From NCBI GenBank assembly GCA_963576475.1, contig OY754975.1, forward strand, positions 17,493,381-17,557,380: a stretch of 64,000 nt of DNA, read 5' to 3'. The position numbers and the translations under genes were made by a program. The first letter of the stretch is position 1. The number at the start of each line of letters is the position of its first letter. Positions 51,180 to 62,599 of this stretch are shown in pieces. This DNA comes from Molanna angustata. Taxonomy: Eukaryota > Arthropoda > Insecta > Trichoptera > Molannidae. The notes under the pieces were generated by a model, which saw nothing but the letters and a program-made list of their open reading frames with translations, ran no database searches and was not told the origin of the DNA.

Positions 51180-54100
51180 TACAATCAGCTATATCTTTAA
51201 ACCGGTGGTGGAGATGAATTTAGCGATTTCTAATATTACATGTCGTGAGCCAATCGCCAACAGATGCTCCATATTAAAGGGTCTTTCTATTTTCACCACT
51301 TCTCCGTACATACCTCTATCCGAGACCAACGGGCAGGCAAAGAACACATGGTTCAGTGTCTCGAGATCCTGACCGCACTCCTATTCTGAATAGATGAGGG
51401 GCTATTGAGCAATGTCCGATCCGCATTCTACATATAGTTGAGACGACACATTTGTTCAACTGATAAGCTGTATACCAAGGCTTTCTTGGAATCGTAGGTT
51501 GAATATCTTTATAAAATCTGCCTTTGTTAGAAGTCGGAGAGTTCCATTCCTTCTCCCACTCGTTCCAAGTTCGAGACTTGAGCGTTAGGATCACGTCGTC
51601 GAATGAAGGAAAGAAATTATTTAAATTTTCGCCCGACTCAATGGCGGATTTGGCCAACCTGTCCGCAATTTCGTTGCCCTCGATTCCTCGGTGTGAGGGA
51701 ATCCAAGCAATCTTTATATCCTTACCTACGGAACTCAGATTGTAGAAATTTTTACGTATTTCACAGAGATTTATGTCATTAGGTCTTGTATTTAAATTAG
51801 AAGCGATTGCAGAGACACAGCTGAGTGAATCGGTAAAAATGATTGCCCTTTGAAGATTTAGACTGTGTATGGAGTCGAGTGCTATTTTGATTGCCACACA
51901 TTCCGCAGAGAATATAGAAGTTTGGAATGAAAGTTTATATTTGCTCTCAATTTTGAGACTAGGAATGAATACCCCGACTCCCAGAACAGAATCATTTGAC
52001 ATTTTAGAACCATCAGTAAATATGTGAATATGGGAGGGATAGGATGAAATAAAATCCTGGAAAATTGAACGGTTCTCAGAAGGGTTAAAAGAAGATTTGA
52101 GAATACCAATGTCTTTATGTATCTCTGGTATGTGGATAATTGCCTCGTAAGGGATATTGTAGTAAGGAGGAACAGTAGATTCTGGGGGAAGGTAGTGAGA
52201 TTGAGAGAAATATATATAACTCTTGCAAAGACATGGAATTTGTTTGCCCCTCCTTATATGTTCCTTCAGCAGAGACACAAGGATTTTTAATGGGTCTGTA
52301 AGCAATTTGTTTGGGGTTGAAAATCTTCTAAGAAGGAAACTGTCTGATAGAAATTGTCTTCGGAGAATCAAAGGAGGGTCTACACTCTCCACTTGAAGGA
52401 CATTTACAGGTGATGATCCCATAGCTCCGAGCACCAGTCTAAGGGGTTTTGATTGGACTACATCGAGTCTCTTTTGGAGATATTTGGGGAGAGGGTCGAG
52501 AATGAAACTTCCATAATCCAGATGGCTGCGGATTAAAGCATTGTACATGAGTTTCATGTACAGTGGTCGGGTGACTTCCCCACCATACTCTACTCACAGC
52601 ACGTAAAATATTAAAATTTTTCTCACATGAGGAAACCACAGTATCAATGTGTCGTTTCCATGAAAGCTTTGAGTCAAGGATTATACCCAGGAATCTGACC
52701 GATTTAACACAGGAGACTGTCATGTTGTCAATAGTTACAACGATATTTGGGAGCTTACGTTTTTTTGTAAATATAACAGTCTGACACTTGGAAGGGGCCA
52801 GATGCAGATTCAGTGAATTAAGCTTGCCATTTAAGTTCTGAAGATTCGTTATCAAGTTTTCTTTTGCAGTCTCTATATCTCTACTAAACGAGTATATTAC
52901 GATATCGTCGGCATATTGTAGGATTTTACAATCTTTCGTAGCAACGGAATGTATTTGTGCACAATAAAGATTAAAAAGTATGGGGCTCAAGACAGATCCC
53001 TGAGGCAATCCTTTATATATTTTTCTAACTAATCGGGAATCGGTAGTCTCAATAACTATACTGCGCTCAGAGAGAATATTATGGATCAAGTTCGTCAAAA
53101 GACGCGGTACTCCCAAGCCCAATAGAATCTCACTCAATCTCTCTAATAAGACGTTGTCGAATGCAGAAACGATATCCAAAAAACTGGCAATAACCGCTAC
53201 TTTTTTATTAAATGCAATACGAATATCTGTAACAAGTATGCTTAAATTATCCAAACACGACTTAGTTTTTCGAAATCCAAACTGATGAGCAGGTATGAGT
53301 TTGTTATGTTCCATGTACCAATCCAACCTATTCTTAATCATGTGTTCAAGTATCTTTAAAACGCAAGAAGATAGGGCAATTGGCCGATATGAATTACTGT
53401 AAGTAGGATCCTTTCCAGGTTTCAAGATGGGGATTATTTTTTGGGAATGCCATTCCTCAGGTATGTAACCTGTAGATAGACATAAGTTAAAAAATGAAAG
53501 GAGATGAGTTTTGAAGTCATCTGGAAGGAATTTTAAAGCAGGGTAAGGGATGTCGTCTAACCCTGGAGATGTATTCCTGACAGCTTTCAAAGGGATGATC
53601 AACTCACTCAGCGAGAAAGGAGAGTCTAGCATTGACAGCCGAGGTTGAGGAATAATAGTCTGCATCTTCAGTTCACTATAATTGGGAACAAAAGGAGGTG
53701 CCAATTTGTCGCAAAACTCTTCAAGACATGAATCAATTCTTGTTGAGTTTTTTGGGGAGACGACTGAGCCTCTGAAACGTCTTATAGAGTTCCAAACCAC
53801 TGAAGTGGGGGTTCTAGGCGACAAAGAACTGCAGAAATTATACCATCCTCTTCTTTTTTTTTGGCGTAACATTTTTTTTGTTTGCGCTTGGATTTGTTTG
53901 GCATACAGAAAATTTTCCATTGTCATATTATTTTGAAAAGATTTTACTGCAAATTTACGCTTTTTAACCATTTCAGTACATTCTCTGTCCCACCAAGGTG
54001 GAGAAGGACGGGTTTTATTTTGGTGTTCAGAATATTTGGGTACAGAACAGTCAATTGAGTCGAGTATGATACCCTTCAGAGTTTTATAGCATTCCTCTAC

Positions 54101-54892
54101 ATCTGGAGAAAGAAATATACTGCCACATTCACAATCAAGTTTAACTTGGATGGAATTATTATATTCCTGCCAATTGGCCTTGTTGAAATTTTTTCCTTGC
54201 CTAGGAGATCTCGATGTGAGGGAAAATCTAATGTGCAAATTCAATATAATGGGATAGTGATCACTAGACAATGGATCTCTCATTACCTGCCATAAGGACT
54301 GGCAGGCTAATGAAGAAGATACTATTGATAAATCCACTGCGCTAGGGTTTTGAGAAGGAGGGGAAAATCTGGTTGGAGAACCATCGTTCAGTATGCATAA
54401 ATTATGCAAGTCTACAAATGATAGTATACATCTTCCCGAACTATCTGTCCATGCGGATCCCCAACTCACTGAATGGCTATTGAAATCTCCAAGAATTACA
54501 TAAGGTGGAGGAACGAGATCCATTATTGAGTTCCAATAATGTTCATCGAAAGATTTATGGGGAGGAATGTATGTAGAGATATATGTAATATTTGAAACCG
54601 AGATAGTAACTACTTGAACTTCTTGATTTGGTGGTAAGGAGATTCGTTTCCAAGAAAGCGATCTATGTATTAAAAAGGCAGTGCCTCCACCTCTAGAATA
54701 TAAACGATCATCCCGAACACAATCATAGCCCGGAATGTTATAATACTGGCCACTTTGCAGCCAGGTTTCATTTAATGCACAAATTTTAATTTCATATTTT
54801 TGTAATAAATGAATTATATCGCATCTATTAGCAATTGCGCTTCGACAATTAAATTGTAAAATGGAGAGAGCATTACAATTATTCAAAGCCAT
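51180..54892 (-). pseudogene. I-type LINE ORF2: endonuclease, reverse transcriptase, RNase H (two frameshifts)
   Basis: The first segment (54892-52560, minus) opens with an endonuclease: ILQFNCRSAIANRCD, ALNETWLQSG, YIPPHKSFDEHYW, VILGDFNSHSVSWGS and SSDHYPIILNL. The reverse transcriptase follows: WHSQKIIPILKPGKDPTYSN, SYRPIALSSC, FLDIVSAFDN, GLPQGSVLSPILFNLYCAQI and the catalytic ILQYADDIVIYS. A frameshift near 52560 leads into NALIRSHLDYGS and then RNase H, with FTDGSKMSNDS, SAECVAIKIAL, FTDSLSCVSAI and IAWIPSHRGIEGNEIADRLA, all four acidic/histidine positions visible. A further shift near 51375 separates the last ~60 codons (ending near 51200). The endonuclease-RT-RNase H order places it in the I group, not jockey. 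Confidence 0.9.
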
Positions 54893-56177
54893 GATTATCT
54901 ACTTTTTTTTGGCTCAGTAAGTCAAGTAAAAATGGCATGGCAGAGGCAACGTGGGACGGTAGGTTAGGAGTATCAGATATCAACGATATTAATATTTTTG
55001 CAATGACTTGTAAGGTTTCACCATAACTCACATCAACTGATTTATTATTTATTATCGTTTTGTGCGGGTTATTTAATGCGCACCCGTTTTGAGGGTCATT
55101 TAATTGGCCATTATTATAAAGTAAACAGGCATCATGGCCTTTTTGATCGAATATTTGGGTGTTTTGTGGATTTCGAGAAGACTTAGATATACTGTTTGAG
55201 CGGTGAAGAGATGGTATAGTATTTACAGTTTTAATTGCCTCAGTATAACTCTTCCGAGGAGCGGGGATTTTACTACTTGCTTCTTTGTATGAAACACTGT
55301 CTTTGGCCATTATGTACTTGACTTCTCTTTCTCTAGTCACAAAGGAACATGTAAAACTATTTGCCGGGTGCTGACCATTGCAATTAACACATTTTTCTGA
55401 GCCTGCTGGGACAGGGCATTCCGATGCTAAGTGGTGGTCGGCACATTTTAGACATCTCGGGTTGTTCTTAGATTTGCAATCTTTCATAATATGGCCAAAC
55501 TTACAGCAAATATAGCATTGAGAAGTGGGGTAGGTATACAGTTCAACGGGTAGCGAGTTGTGGAACAGGAATACGTTCCTGGGAAGGGACTGTCCCTCGA
55601 ATGTAAGTACCACCGTTTGGGATGGAACCCACTTCGTGGAACCTGATGACGTATCCCTCCTGTTCAGTCTCCTGGCTTTTATTATTTTACCACAAGAATC
55701 TGGTACACTTGTAAATTCTATAGTTTCTTCTTCACTTAAGTCTAAATCTACGGACCTCACTAAACCCATTTTAGTTATTTTAAAAGTAGGTATGTACGCT
55801 TTTATATCATTTTTAGCAACAAAATCGCTTGTAATGAAGTTGTTTGCACTGAGTGCAGAGGTAAATGTTAGTACAATTTTGTTCCTCCCTTCTCCCTTAA
55901 CTCCACCGATAGCAATATCTTTAATTTTGTTATTAAATAATTTCCTTCCAAAAGACATAGTATTAATATTTTTATTTTCTATATTTTGGACGTACACTAT
56001 AAAAGGCCCTGTAGAGTAAGCAGGGTAAAATTTCTTAATATAATCTTTTTTGGGCGGGGAAGGCTGAGGAGAGGAACGACCTATTACCGGATCCGAGGAA
56101 CCCTGCACAAGTAAAGCATCATCAGCCTTACGTTTCAAGGCCCTCGGATCAGGAGGCTTAGTCTCGTCCACCTCCAT
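54879..56177 (-). CDS. I-type LINE ORF1, gag-like nucleic-acid-binding protein
   Basis: An intact 432-aa frame. After a disordered basic N-terminus (residues 1-50) comes a folded domain, from GPFIVYVQNIENKNIN to SVPDSCGKI, that resembles the RNA-binding part of insect LINE ORF1 proteins. Three zinc knuckles follow (about residues 218-277): CYICCKFGHIMKDC (CX2CX4HX4C), CLKCADHHLASEC and CVNCNGQHPANSFTC. It is expected to bind the element's RNA in retrotransposition particles. Its stop codon overlaps the ORF2 ATG by 14 bases, suggesting translation reinitiation or shifting. No break is seen. Confidence 0.9.
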   Translation of the reverse strand: MEVDETKPPDPRALKRKADDALLVQGSSDPVIGRSSPQPSPPKKDYIKKFYPAYSTGPFIVYVQNIENKNINTMSFGRKLFNNKIKDIAIGGVKGEGRNKIVLTFTSALSANNFITSDFVAKNDIKAYIPTFKITKMGLVRSVDLDLSEEETIEFTSVPDSCGKIIKARRLNRRDTSSGSTKWVPSQTVVLTFEGQSLPRNVFLFHNSLPVELYTYPTSQCYICCKFGHIMKDCKSKNNPRCLKCADHHLASECPVPAGSEKCVNCNGQHPANSFTCSFVTREREVKYIMAKDSVSYKEASSKIPAPRKSYTEAIKTVNTIPSLHRSNSISKSSRNPQNTQIFDQKGHDACLLYNNGQLNDPQNGCALNNPHKTIINNKSVDVSYGETLQVIAKILISLISDTPNLPSHVASAMPFLLDLLSQKKVDNHGFE

Positions 56178-56523
56178 TTTCGCGATTCAGCACTTAAATA
56201 AAATAATAAAGGTACCTATGTAGGTACTATGTAATTGAAAAAATTAAAAAAAAAACAAAACAAAAACTGCAGCTGTCAAATAGCTGTCAAACAAATCAAA
56301 TGCAAAACAGAAATAACCTAAAAATCAATAGCAATTCATCATATTGCGGTCAAAATAATAATAAAATCAAAATAAAATATGAAAGAATAAACTTGAAATA
56401 GATAAACAAAAATAACAGCAATAAAATCTTATCTGTTCGCTGTGTAGTTAACGCAGGTAGATCAAATATTCGTACGAAGCACAACTGCACAACCGTTCAC
56501 TAGCAACGTTCATTTTCGAATCC
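56178..56523 (-). promoter_or_regulatory. 5' leader and probable internal promoter of the I-type LINE
   Basis: The element begins (minus strand) GGATTCGAAAATGAACGTTG and has a ~346-base leader before ORF1. Full-length LINEs of this group carry an internal promoter here; the exact elements are not identifiable by eye. Confidence 0.5.
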
Positions 56524-56687
56524 ATGGTATATTATAATAAAAATATATGGAGCATATTATATGAAAATCTATGGGTACTTAGTGTATTCTATGGTAAAGA
56601 GTTGTCAAATTTTTGTTACATGAGAGGTTATGAATTAAAATTAAAAATATTTTTCGTTTATAATTAAATGCACGGTTTTTGTTGAAA

Positions 56688-58998
56688 ATGGCTAGGTTAT
56701 GCAGATTGGGTTTCCAGTTGGTATCTAAGACAGTTTTCCCATCAGTTCCCATCCGAAATATCGCAACATCTTCTGTCAATCGTTTGAAAGAAAGTAAGTT
56801 GTTTTTATATAATTTTAATGACCGCCTATTTCAATTTCATTTACCCTCATGTCAGCTTTACGTATCCGTTATATTCCGTGTTTGAGGGAATTCTACTGGA
56901 CATGTTGAGCAATTAGAGCTTTGAAGACTGTCACAAATAAATAATGATTGTAATATAACAGGCATGAAATATGATTTGTAAGGTGGCTCTTGGAATTCAA
57001 TGTTAAAACAATAAGTGTTCTGTATTTTACAGTTCGTGATACAAAAATTGGAGACGAACTTATTATAGAAGGAGTTTATATAAAATCTCCCCGAGAAGAT
57101 TTGCTTGTGAAACCTCCTGTTGGAGTGAACGAGGAGGGAAAACCTCTCTGCTATTTATGTGCTTTAGATTTGGACATAAAGCACACCGACGTACTAATTC
57201 TGAGCCAATTTCTTAGATCAGATGGCTGTGTGTTGCCAAGAAGAACCACTGGTCTGTGTAGAACACAACAAAAACGAATATCAAAACTAGTTGCTATGGC
57301 TCAGAAAGCAGGTAAATGTTTAACTTTACTTTTCTATCTTCTTCTTTAGCTCTTGTCCCTCCAATGCTGGATCTAGGTCTCTTCCACTTGTTCTGTCCCC
57401 ACTACATCCAGACTTTATTTACTTCAGTTTAAATTAAATAATTTTATCAATAATTTCTCATGGTTTTGTGTAGTGTACCATGCTTGCCATTCCTTTTCAC
57501 ACTACTAGATTTATTATTTCTTCTTTTTAAGTATAGTCAGCAATACTTTGGAATAACTTAGTTAAAAATGTATCAATCAATAAACATTTTTATGACAAGA
57601 AAGTTTCTTGTTAAATAATTTCTGAATGATATTACTTTATCTTTGGTTTCAATCTTGGGGATTGGATGGCAGCGAAGCGATGCATCTCTTCCTCTACACC
57701 GCTTGGTCTTCAGCAACTCTCATCAAATTGGTGGACTGTTTTTGCAACCCTAATTTATATTTTTCAATTTTATAAAATAATACCATTAAAACTCTGGTAG
57801 GCAAAAATCTCTTCATAAAAAGACACCTGATCTCAATAAATTCACAGTGCACATGTAATGTGTACAAGTGTTGTTAATTACATTTACTTTAGAAAACAAG
57901 TCATATTTGTAATAATGATGCCAGCAAATGAAAGGTTATGGTATTTGAAAAGAGTGAAAGCAGAACAGCGTGCCAAATAAAAGTAGAGAACGAATGGCTT
58001 GAGTATGTTTCAACAGAATGGACGGATTGATAAGGAGATCGAAAGAAGAGTTATGGCAGGAAACAGAGTGAATGGAGCACTTAAACCAGTTATGAATGAC
58101 CGCAACAATCAAAGGATGCTAAAGTTGCCATTCATAACGCTATCTTAGTGCCAACCTTGACGTATGCAAGTGAAACCTGGACATGGCAGAAGTCGCACGA
58201 AAGTAGAATAAATGCAGTTGAAATGAGATCTCTAAGAAGAATCTGTAATAGAACGATGTATGACAGGGTCAGAAATGAGGACATAGAATGTAGGATAAAG
58301 AAAGATGTTATTAATAGAATGAAAGTGAACACATTGAGATGGTTTGGCCACATGGGGAGAATGAATGAGGAACGCCTTACGAAGAAAATATACATTGCAA
58401 ACAGGAATGGAATGAGAGGTCGGGGTTGCCCAAGGAAAGGATGGCACGTCCATGTGAACGGTATTTTGAAAGACGGAAATGTTAGAAGTGTGAACAACAG
58501 ACGAACATGTATAAGACGATGTATGAATGTTGACGAGGCGATGAATGTATGTCAAGATAGAAGTGGCGTTCGGTTCTCTCTGCCTATCTTGTGAGGGACA
58601 TGGCGTGATGGCATGTATGTATGTATGTATTTGTAATATTCTGTAAAAATATTTTGTACGCTGGCATACCGCACCTGGTGTGGCATGATCGTAATTTCTT
58701 TCAACCAGCCAGAATCAGCTAAAGTTGGCTAAATTTTGTCATAAATAACAATTAAATTCTGAGAAATATATTTTTATTTATGTTTTTTGTTTTATCATAT
58801 TTTTTTCGTTTTTAGTTCTATTTGCTTTGATTTATTCAATGTGTATTTATTCCAGGATTGATGATAAATATAACTCCAGATAACTGCAATAAAGATCCAA
58901 CAAAACGTTTTGCTTGGAAAAAATTCAACACCTACTATGATGAGACAACTATATTCAAAAAGAAGCCACCTAAAATATCTGATAGATTTAAGAGATAA
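56688..58998 (+). CDS. mRpS18A: Mitochondrial ribosomal protein S18A (mL66)
   Basis: Three exons (56688-56793, 57033-57311, 58856-58998) with GT-AG junctions give 175 aa. The first ~35 residues (MARLCRLGFQLVSKTVF...) are basic and amphipathic, as expected for a mitochondrial targeting sequence. The core matches the bS18-like family: IIEGVYIKSPRE, LCYLCALDLDIKHTDVLILS, QFLRSDGCVLPRRTTGLC, QQKRISKLVAMAQKAG, with a CXXC pair. The C-terminus is a short basic tail (KFNTYYDETTIFKKKPPKIS). In the known family, S18A paralogues sit in the large mitochondrial subunit (mL66). Insect forms are shorter than the ~196-residue human protein. An I-type LINE lies just upstream and a LINE fragment fills part of intron 2. 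Confidence 0.93.
58130..58640 (+). mobile_element. RTE-like LINE C-terminus, family M, copy 3
   Basis: The plus strand frame (58148-58594) reads MPTLTYASETWTWQKSHESR, NAVEMRSLRRICNRTMYDRV, RWFGHMGRMNEERLTKKIYI and RGCPRKGWHVHVNGILKDGN before a shift near 58565. It ends with (ATGT)n at 58612-58630. It lies in intron 2 of mRpS18A, in sense orientation. Longer than the other two copies in the window. Confidence 0.88.
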
Positions 58999-59279
58999 TC
59001 TCTTTGTGTAGTTTAAATTAACCAGTGATATACATGTAATTATATTCACAAGTTGAATACAATTTATAAAAATTACTCGGATGTATTATTCTTCTTCTTC
59101 AATGGCCTTCTTCAACAATAATAATAAATACTTCCTTCACCCTGCGCAATATTAATTAAATATTATTGACTTAATTGATATAGATTGTTGACAAGTCCTG
59201 TGTTACTGTGTAGAAAAAAATCTGGTGTACTCCATAATTTTCCGACCAGATAAATTTTAGATGTGGACAGTCAACGAAT
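58999..59279. other. 3' flank of mRpS18A
   Basis: AT-rich; no perfect AATAAA directly after the stop, although AATACA at ~59055 and TATAAA at ~59064 could serve as variant signals. Confidence 0.4.
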
Positions 59280-59575
59280 GATGATAGTGCATGGATAGGG
59301 GCAGAATTTTAAACATCAGGAATGGGGTCCTTAGAAGGTCCTCCGAGAGGTAGGGTTGACCCTGAAATCCTTAAAATTGTACTTTTTTTGGTTTATCCCC
59401 TACAACTCGAAAACTATAGGATCTAGAGAAAAAAATATTGTAATCTATTTGAAAGCTGACAAAATTTTCTACAAGTGTAAAAAGTTTCCATCTTCAACTG
59501 TACCTCCTAAGGATCCTATATCCATTCCTGAAGTCAAAAACTCTCCCCTTCCAGATTTCATTCGTTGACTGGATT
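59280..59575. mobile_element. MITE with imperfect inverted ends; inverted relative at 62200-62480
   Basis: GTGCATGGATAGGGGCAGAA TTTTAAACATCAGGAATGGG GTCCTTAG (from 59288) is mirrored by CTAAGGATCCTATATCCATT CCTGAAGTC... (to ~59570). The middle (GAAAACTATAGGATCTAGAG) reappears inverted near 62290-62315. Non-coding, strongly diverged. Confidence 0.55.
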
Positions 59576-59649
59576 AAAGAGTTCCCGTAGGTATTGTGTA
59601 TTCTGTCATTCAAATTGTATGAAACAATGTCGTCACTAAATTCAATTTT

Positions 59650-60945
59650 TACAAAAAATCGTTAAAAAAAGTTCTGTCGTTTACATATTTACCAGCTGCT
59701 TTGAATTTGGAATTGTTTGATATTCAAATTTGTTTGAATTTAGAATCTCAAAACAATTGAAAGTATTAGGATTAATGCTATTGTTTAGTCATTGCGTCGT
59801 TTTGAATCTGCCAGGTCACGTACGAAAATGAATCTTACTAAGGAAAATTTCCGTGGAATAATTTTCTACAACTTTAAAAGAGGCCTAACACGGCTTCAGT
59901 GTTTTGAAGAGATAACACATGTGTTCCAAGATGAAGCTCCATCTCTGCGGACTGTCGAACTTAGAAGCTCCATCTTTGGTACTTAGAATTTCAGCGTGGA
60001 CATACCAGTCTTAGTGACAAATATTGTGAAGGACGTCCAAAATCTGCCTTCACTAAATAAAACATCATTGCTGAGAGACAACTAATTCTTGAATATCGTC
60101 ATGTGACATATCGAGAGATAGAGGCGTTATTAGGCATCTCAGGGACAACCATTCAGAAGATATTACATATGGCACTTGGTGTGAGAAAGCTAGTTTGCCG
60201 TTGGATCTCGCATTTGCTTTCCGACGTCAGATGGTGTAAGAAAACTCTTCAAAGGTTCAACCGAGGAGAGTCAAATCACGTCTACGACATCATCAGTGGT
60301 GACGAATCTTGGATCTGTGCCTACGATCCTGATTTAAAACAACAATCTACAGTCTGGGTCTTCCAAGATGAACCAAAGCCGACTAAAGTTGTTCGCTCTC
60401 GAAGCACTTCAAAGAAGATGGTGGCCACGTTCGTTGCAAAAACCGGACATGTTGCGACAATTGCACTTGAAGATCATAGAACGATTAATGCTGAGTGGTA
60501 TACGACAGTTTGTTTACCACAAATCATCGTCGAGCTTCAGAAATTTAACCCAAAGCGACGCATCATCCTACACCATGATAACGCAAGCTCACACAGCGCT
60601 CGTCAAACTATTCAGTATTTGAAGCAGGAAAACGTAGAAGTTCTTGACCATCCTCCATACAGTCCTGACCTAAGCCCTAACGATTTCTTTACATTTCCTA
60701 AAATTAAGAAAAATCTTCGCGGTCATAGGTTCTAGTCCAGTGAAGAAGCAGTCGACGCTTTCAAGACAGTCATATTGAACACCCCTACTTTGGAGTGGAA
60801 TAAATGTTTTAATAACTGGTTCGAACGAATTGGAAAAGTGTATTAAACTACGTGGTGAATACTTTGAAAAACAATAAAAGATACTATAAGATTATAGTAG
60901 TGTTATTTTCTTTAAACGACAAAACTTAAAAAGCATGCCTCGTAC
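59650..60945 (+). pseudogene. Decayed mariner transposon with DD34D transposase
   Basis: The coding remnant runs from the ATG at 59828 to TAA at ~60877. It opens MNLTKENFRGIIFYNFKRGL, shifts frame near 59975 (YLEFQRGHTSLSD), has a TAA at ~60058, and continues as RHVTYREIEALLGISGTTIQ. The catalytic triad is intact: GDESW, HHDNASSH and SPNDFF, with exactly 34 residues between the second and third Asp, so it is DD34D mariner. About eight residues are missing before the RFNRGESN segment. Candidate terminal repeats are AAGTTCTGTCGTTTA (59669) and the inverted TAAACGACAAAACTT (~60913). The copy is inactive. Confidence 0.9.
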
Positions 60946-61234
60946 TGCAATAATATGTATATTTTATTAGAAAATGAAATTATCTAGTTGCGGTGTTTTC
61001 CAATATTTCAATTTTCTTTAAATAATATTTTATTAAAAAAGTTTGAGATACCCTGGAAATTTTCCATAAAATTAAGTTTAAGATATTTTTTATATCTATA
61101 AATAATATACTTTTCTATATTCCAACTGTCGATTTGTTCAGGAGAACTTTATTCTCTTAACATATCGACAATGTTTCAAGCCAGGATACGCGAGAATTGT
61201 ATGCATAGGTCTACTTTTTTCACGGCTTTTCCAA
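60946..61234. other. AT-rich DNA, nothing recognised
   Basis: Between the mariner remnant and element X. No feature is supported. Confidence 0.5.
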
Positions 61235-62115
61235 CTTTGAAGTCAAAAAACACCAACTTAGAGGCTTCGCAGCATATATGTTCCATACACGGATTTACTC
61301 AGAATTCGGAGTAGAACATTTTGTGTGTCTGTGTGTGTGTGTCCCCCCCCCCCTTATAACTTTTGATCCGCTCAATTTACAGAGCCCAAAATTTCAGAAT
61401 ATATAAACAGTTATAGGCCTACAAAACTTTTATACTCAGAATTTTGAATTTTTGTTTCAGTCAGGGGTTATCAACTTTTGAATTTTTACTTTATTTTTCC
61501 ATATATCTCAGAAACTATAAAAGCTAGAACGCTGAAAATTGGTATAAACATAGAAAAATACCAAATCTCAAATTAGTTTTTTCAAAAAAATTCCAAGGTT
61601 TCTCAAACATTTTTTATTAAAAAAAATATTTTTTTTATGATAAATTTATGAGTTAACTGCCTATATTTCCAAATATTTTAAAAATATCGAAAAAAGCCGA
61701 AACACCCCAACTAGATAATTTAATTTTCTATAAAAAATATAAAAATTGTATTGCACATCTCAAACTTTTTTTTAACAATTTTTATAAAAATTGAATTTAG
61801 TGACGATATTGCTTCATACAATTTGTATGGCAATCGCCTACACACAATATCTAAGAAGACTTAATTGTTTGATACTAATCTCCAAACATACATACATACC
61901 ATCATGCTGTTTTCATATTCTGGGTAGGATCAAAGGACTGACCTCCATACTATCCTATCTTGACATACATACCTAGGTACATGTGTTGTATAGAAAATCA
62001 ACTATCTTAAAATATTAAATAATGTGTATATATGGGATTATAGTTTGGTACTTATTCTTCAACTATACATACTATCGCTATCGACAGTTGGATCTCATGT
62101 GTTACATGCAACTAG
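61235..62115 (+). mobile_element. Element X, uninterrupted copy
   Basis: It matches 37915-38257 plus 44790-45230 in order, with GTGTGTGTGTCCCCCCCCCC at 61335. It shows the empty insertion site (TA at 61662-61663) for transposon Y. Non-coding; exact ends are not defined. Confidence 0.75.
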
Positions 62116-62199
62116 TTATAAAAAAATTCAGTGTTCTAGCTTTTATGGTTTTTGAGGTATGCAGAAATATAAAAAAAAATGTTGACTGAGTATGAAAGT

Positions 62200-62480
62200 T
62201 TTGTGGAATACACAGAACTTGAGAACGGGTGAAAATATAAACTTTTACACTAGCAAAAACTTTAAATAGATAAATATTTTTTTCCTCTAGAACCTATAAT
62301 TTTCAGGCTAAAAGCGAAAAACCAAACATAGGAAAATTTTAAGGCTTTCCGAGTCCCTCCCTCCCATCAGCTCACCTCTCAGGGTTGGGTACTTTTTGGA
62401 TATTTACCCCCCAAGGAAACCAAACCCATCCCTGAAGTTGAAAATTCCACCCCTCTCCATGCACTCTACACTCCTTGTTG
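62200..62480. mobile_element. Second copy of the 59280-type MITE, inverted
   Basis: CCATCCCTGAAGTTGAAAAT TCCACCCCTCTCCATGCACT (62428) is the reverse complement, with changes, of 59286-59320. CTCTAGAACCTATAATTTTC at ~62286 corresponds to 59411-59430. Confidence 0.55.
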
Positions 62481-62542
62481 AGAATTCATTGATAGAGTAT
62501 GGATAATACACAATGTAAACAAACTAAATCATTACAAAATAC

Positions 62543-62548
62543 TTTATT
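62543..62548 (-). terminator. RFC5 polyadenylation signal
   Basis: AATAAA on the minus strand, 52 bases after the stop codon. Confidence 0.65.
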
Positions 62549-62599
62549 ATTAAAATAATAATTTTGTACTGACATGTAAAAAATAATACTGATGTGATA

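Larger units (their letters stand above)
50924..56535 (-). mobile_element. Complete I-type non-LTR retrotransposon with 12-bp target-site duplication
   Basis: ATGGTATATTAT flanks the element at 50924-50935 and 56524-56535. Between them lie, on the minus strand, a 5' leader (56523-56178), ORF1, ORF2 with endonuclease, reverse transcriptase and RNase H, a short 3' region and an A-rich end at 50936-50960. The ~5.6-kb length and intact 5' end indicate a full-length insertion. ORF2 has two frame breaks (near 52560 and 51375), so the copy is not autonomous now. The 5' end is ~165 bp upstream of the mRpS18A start codon, in head-to-head orientation. Confidence 0.9.

Noticed and set aside
60103..60735. 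Domesticated mariner (host) gene
   Set aside because: The upstream part of the same transposase is frameshifted with a stop, and no splice signals join it to a host exon.
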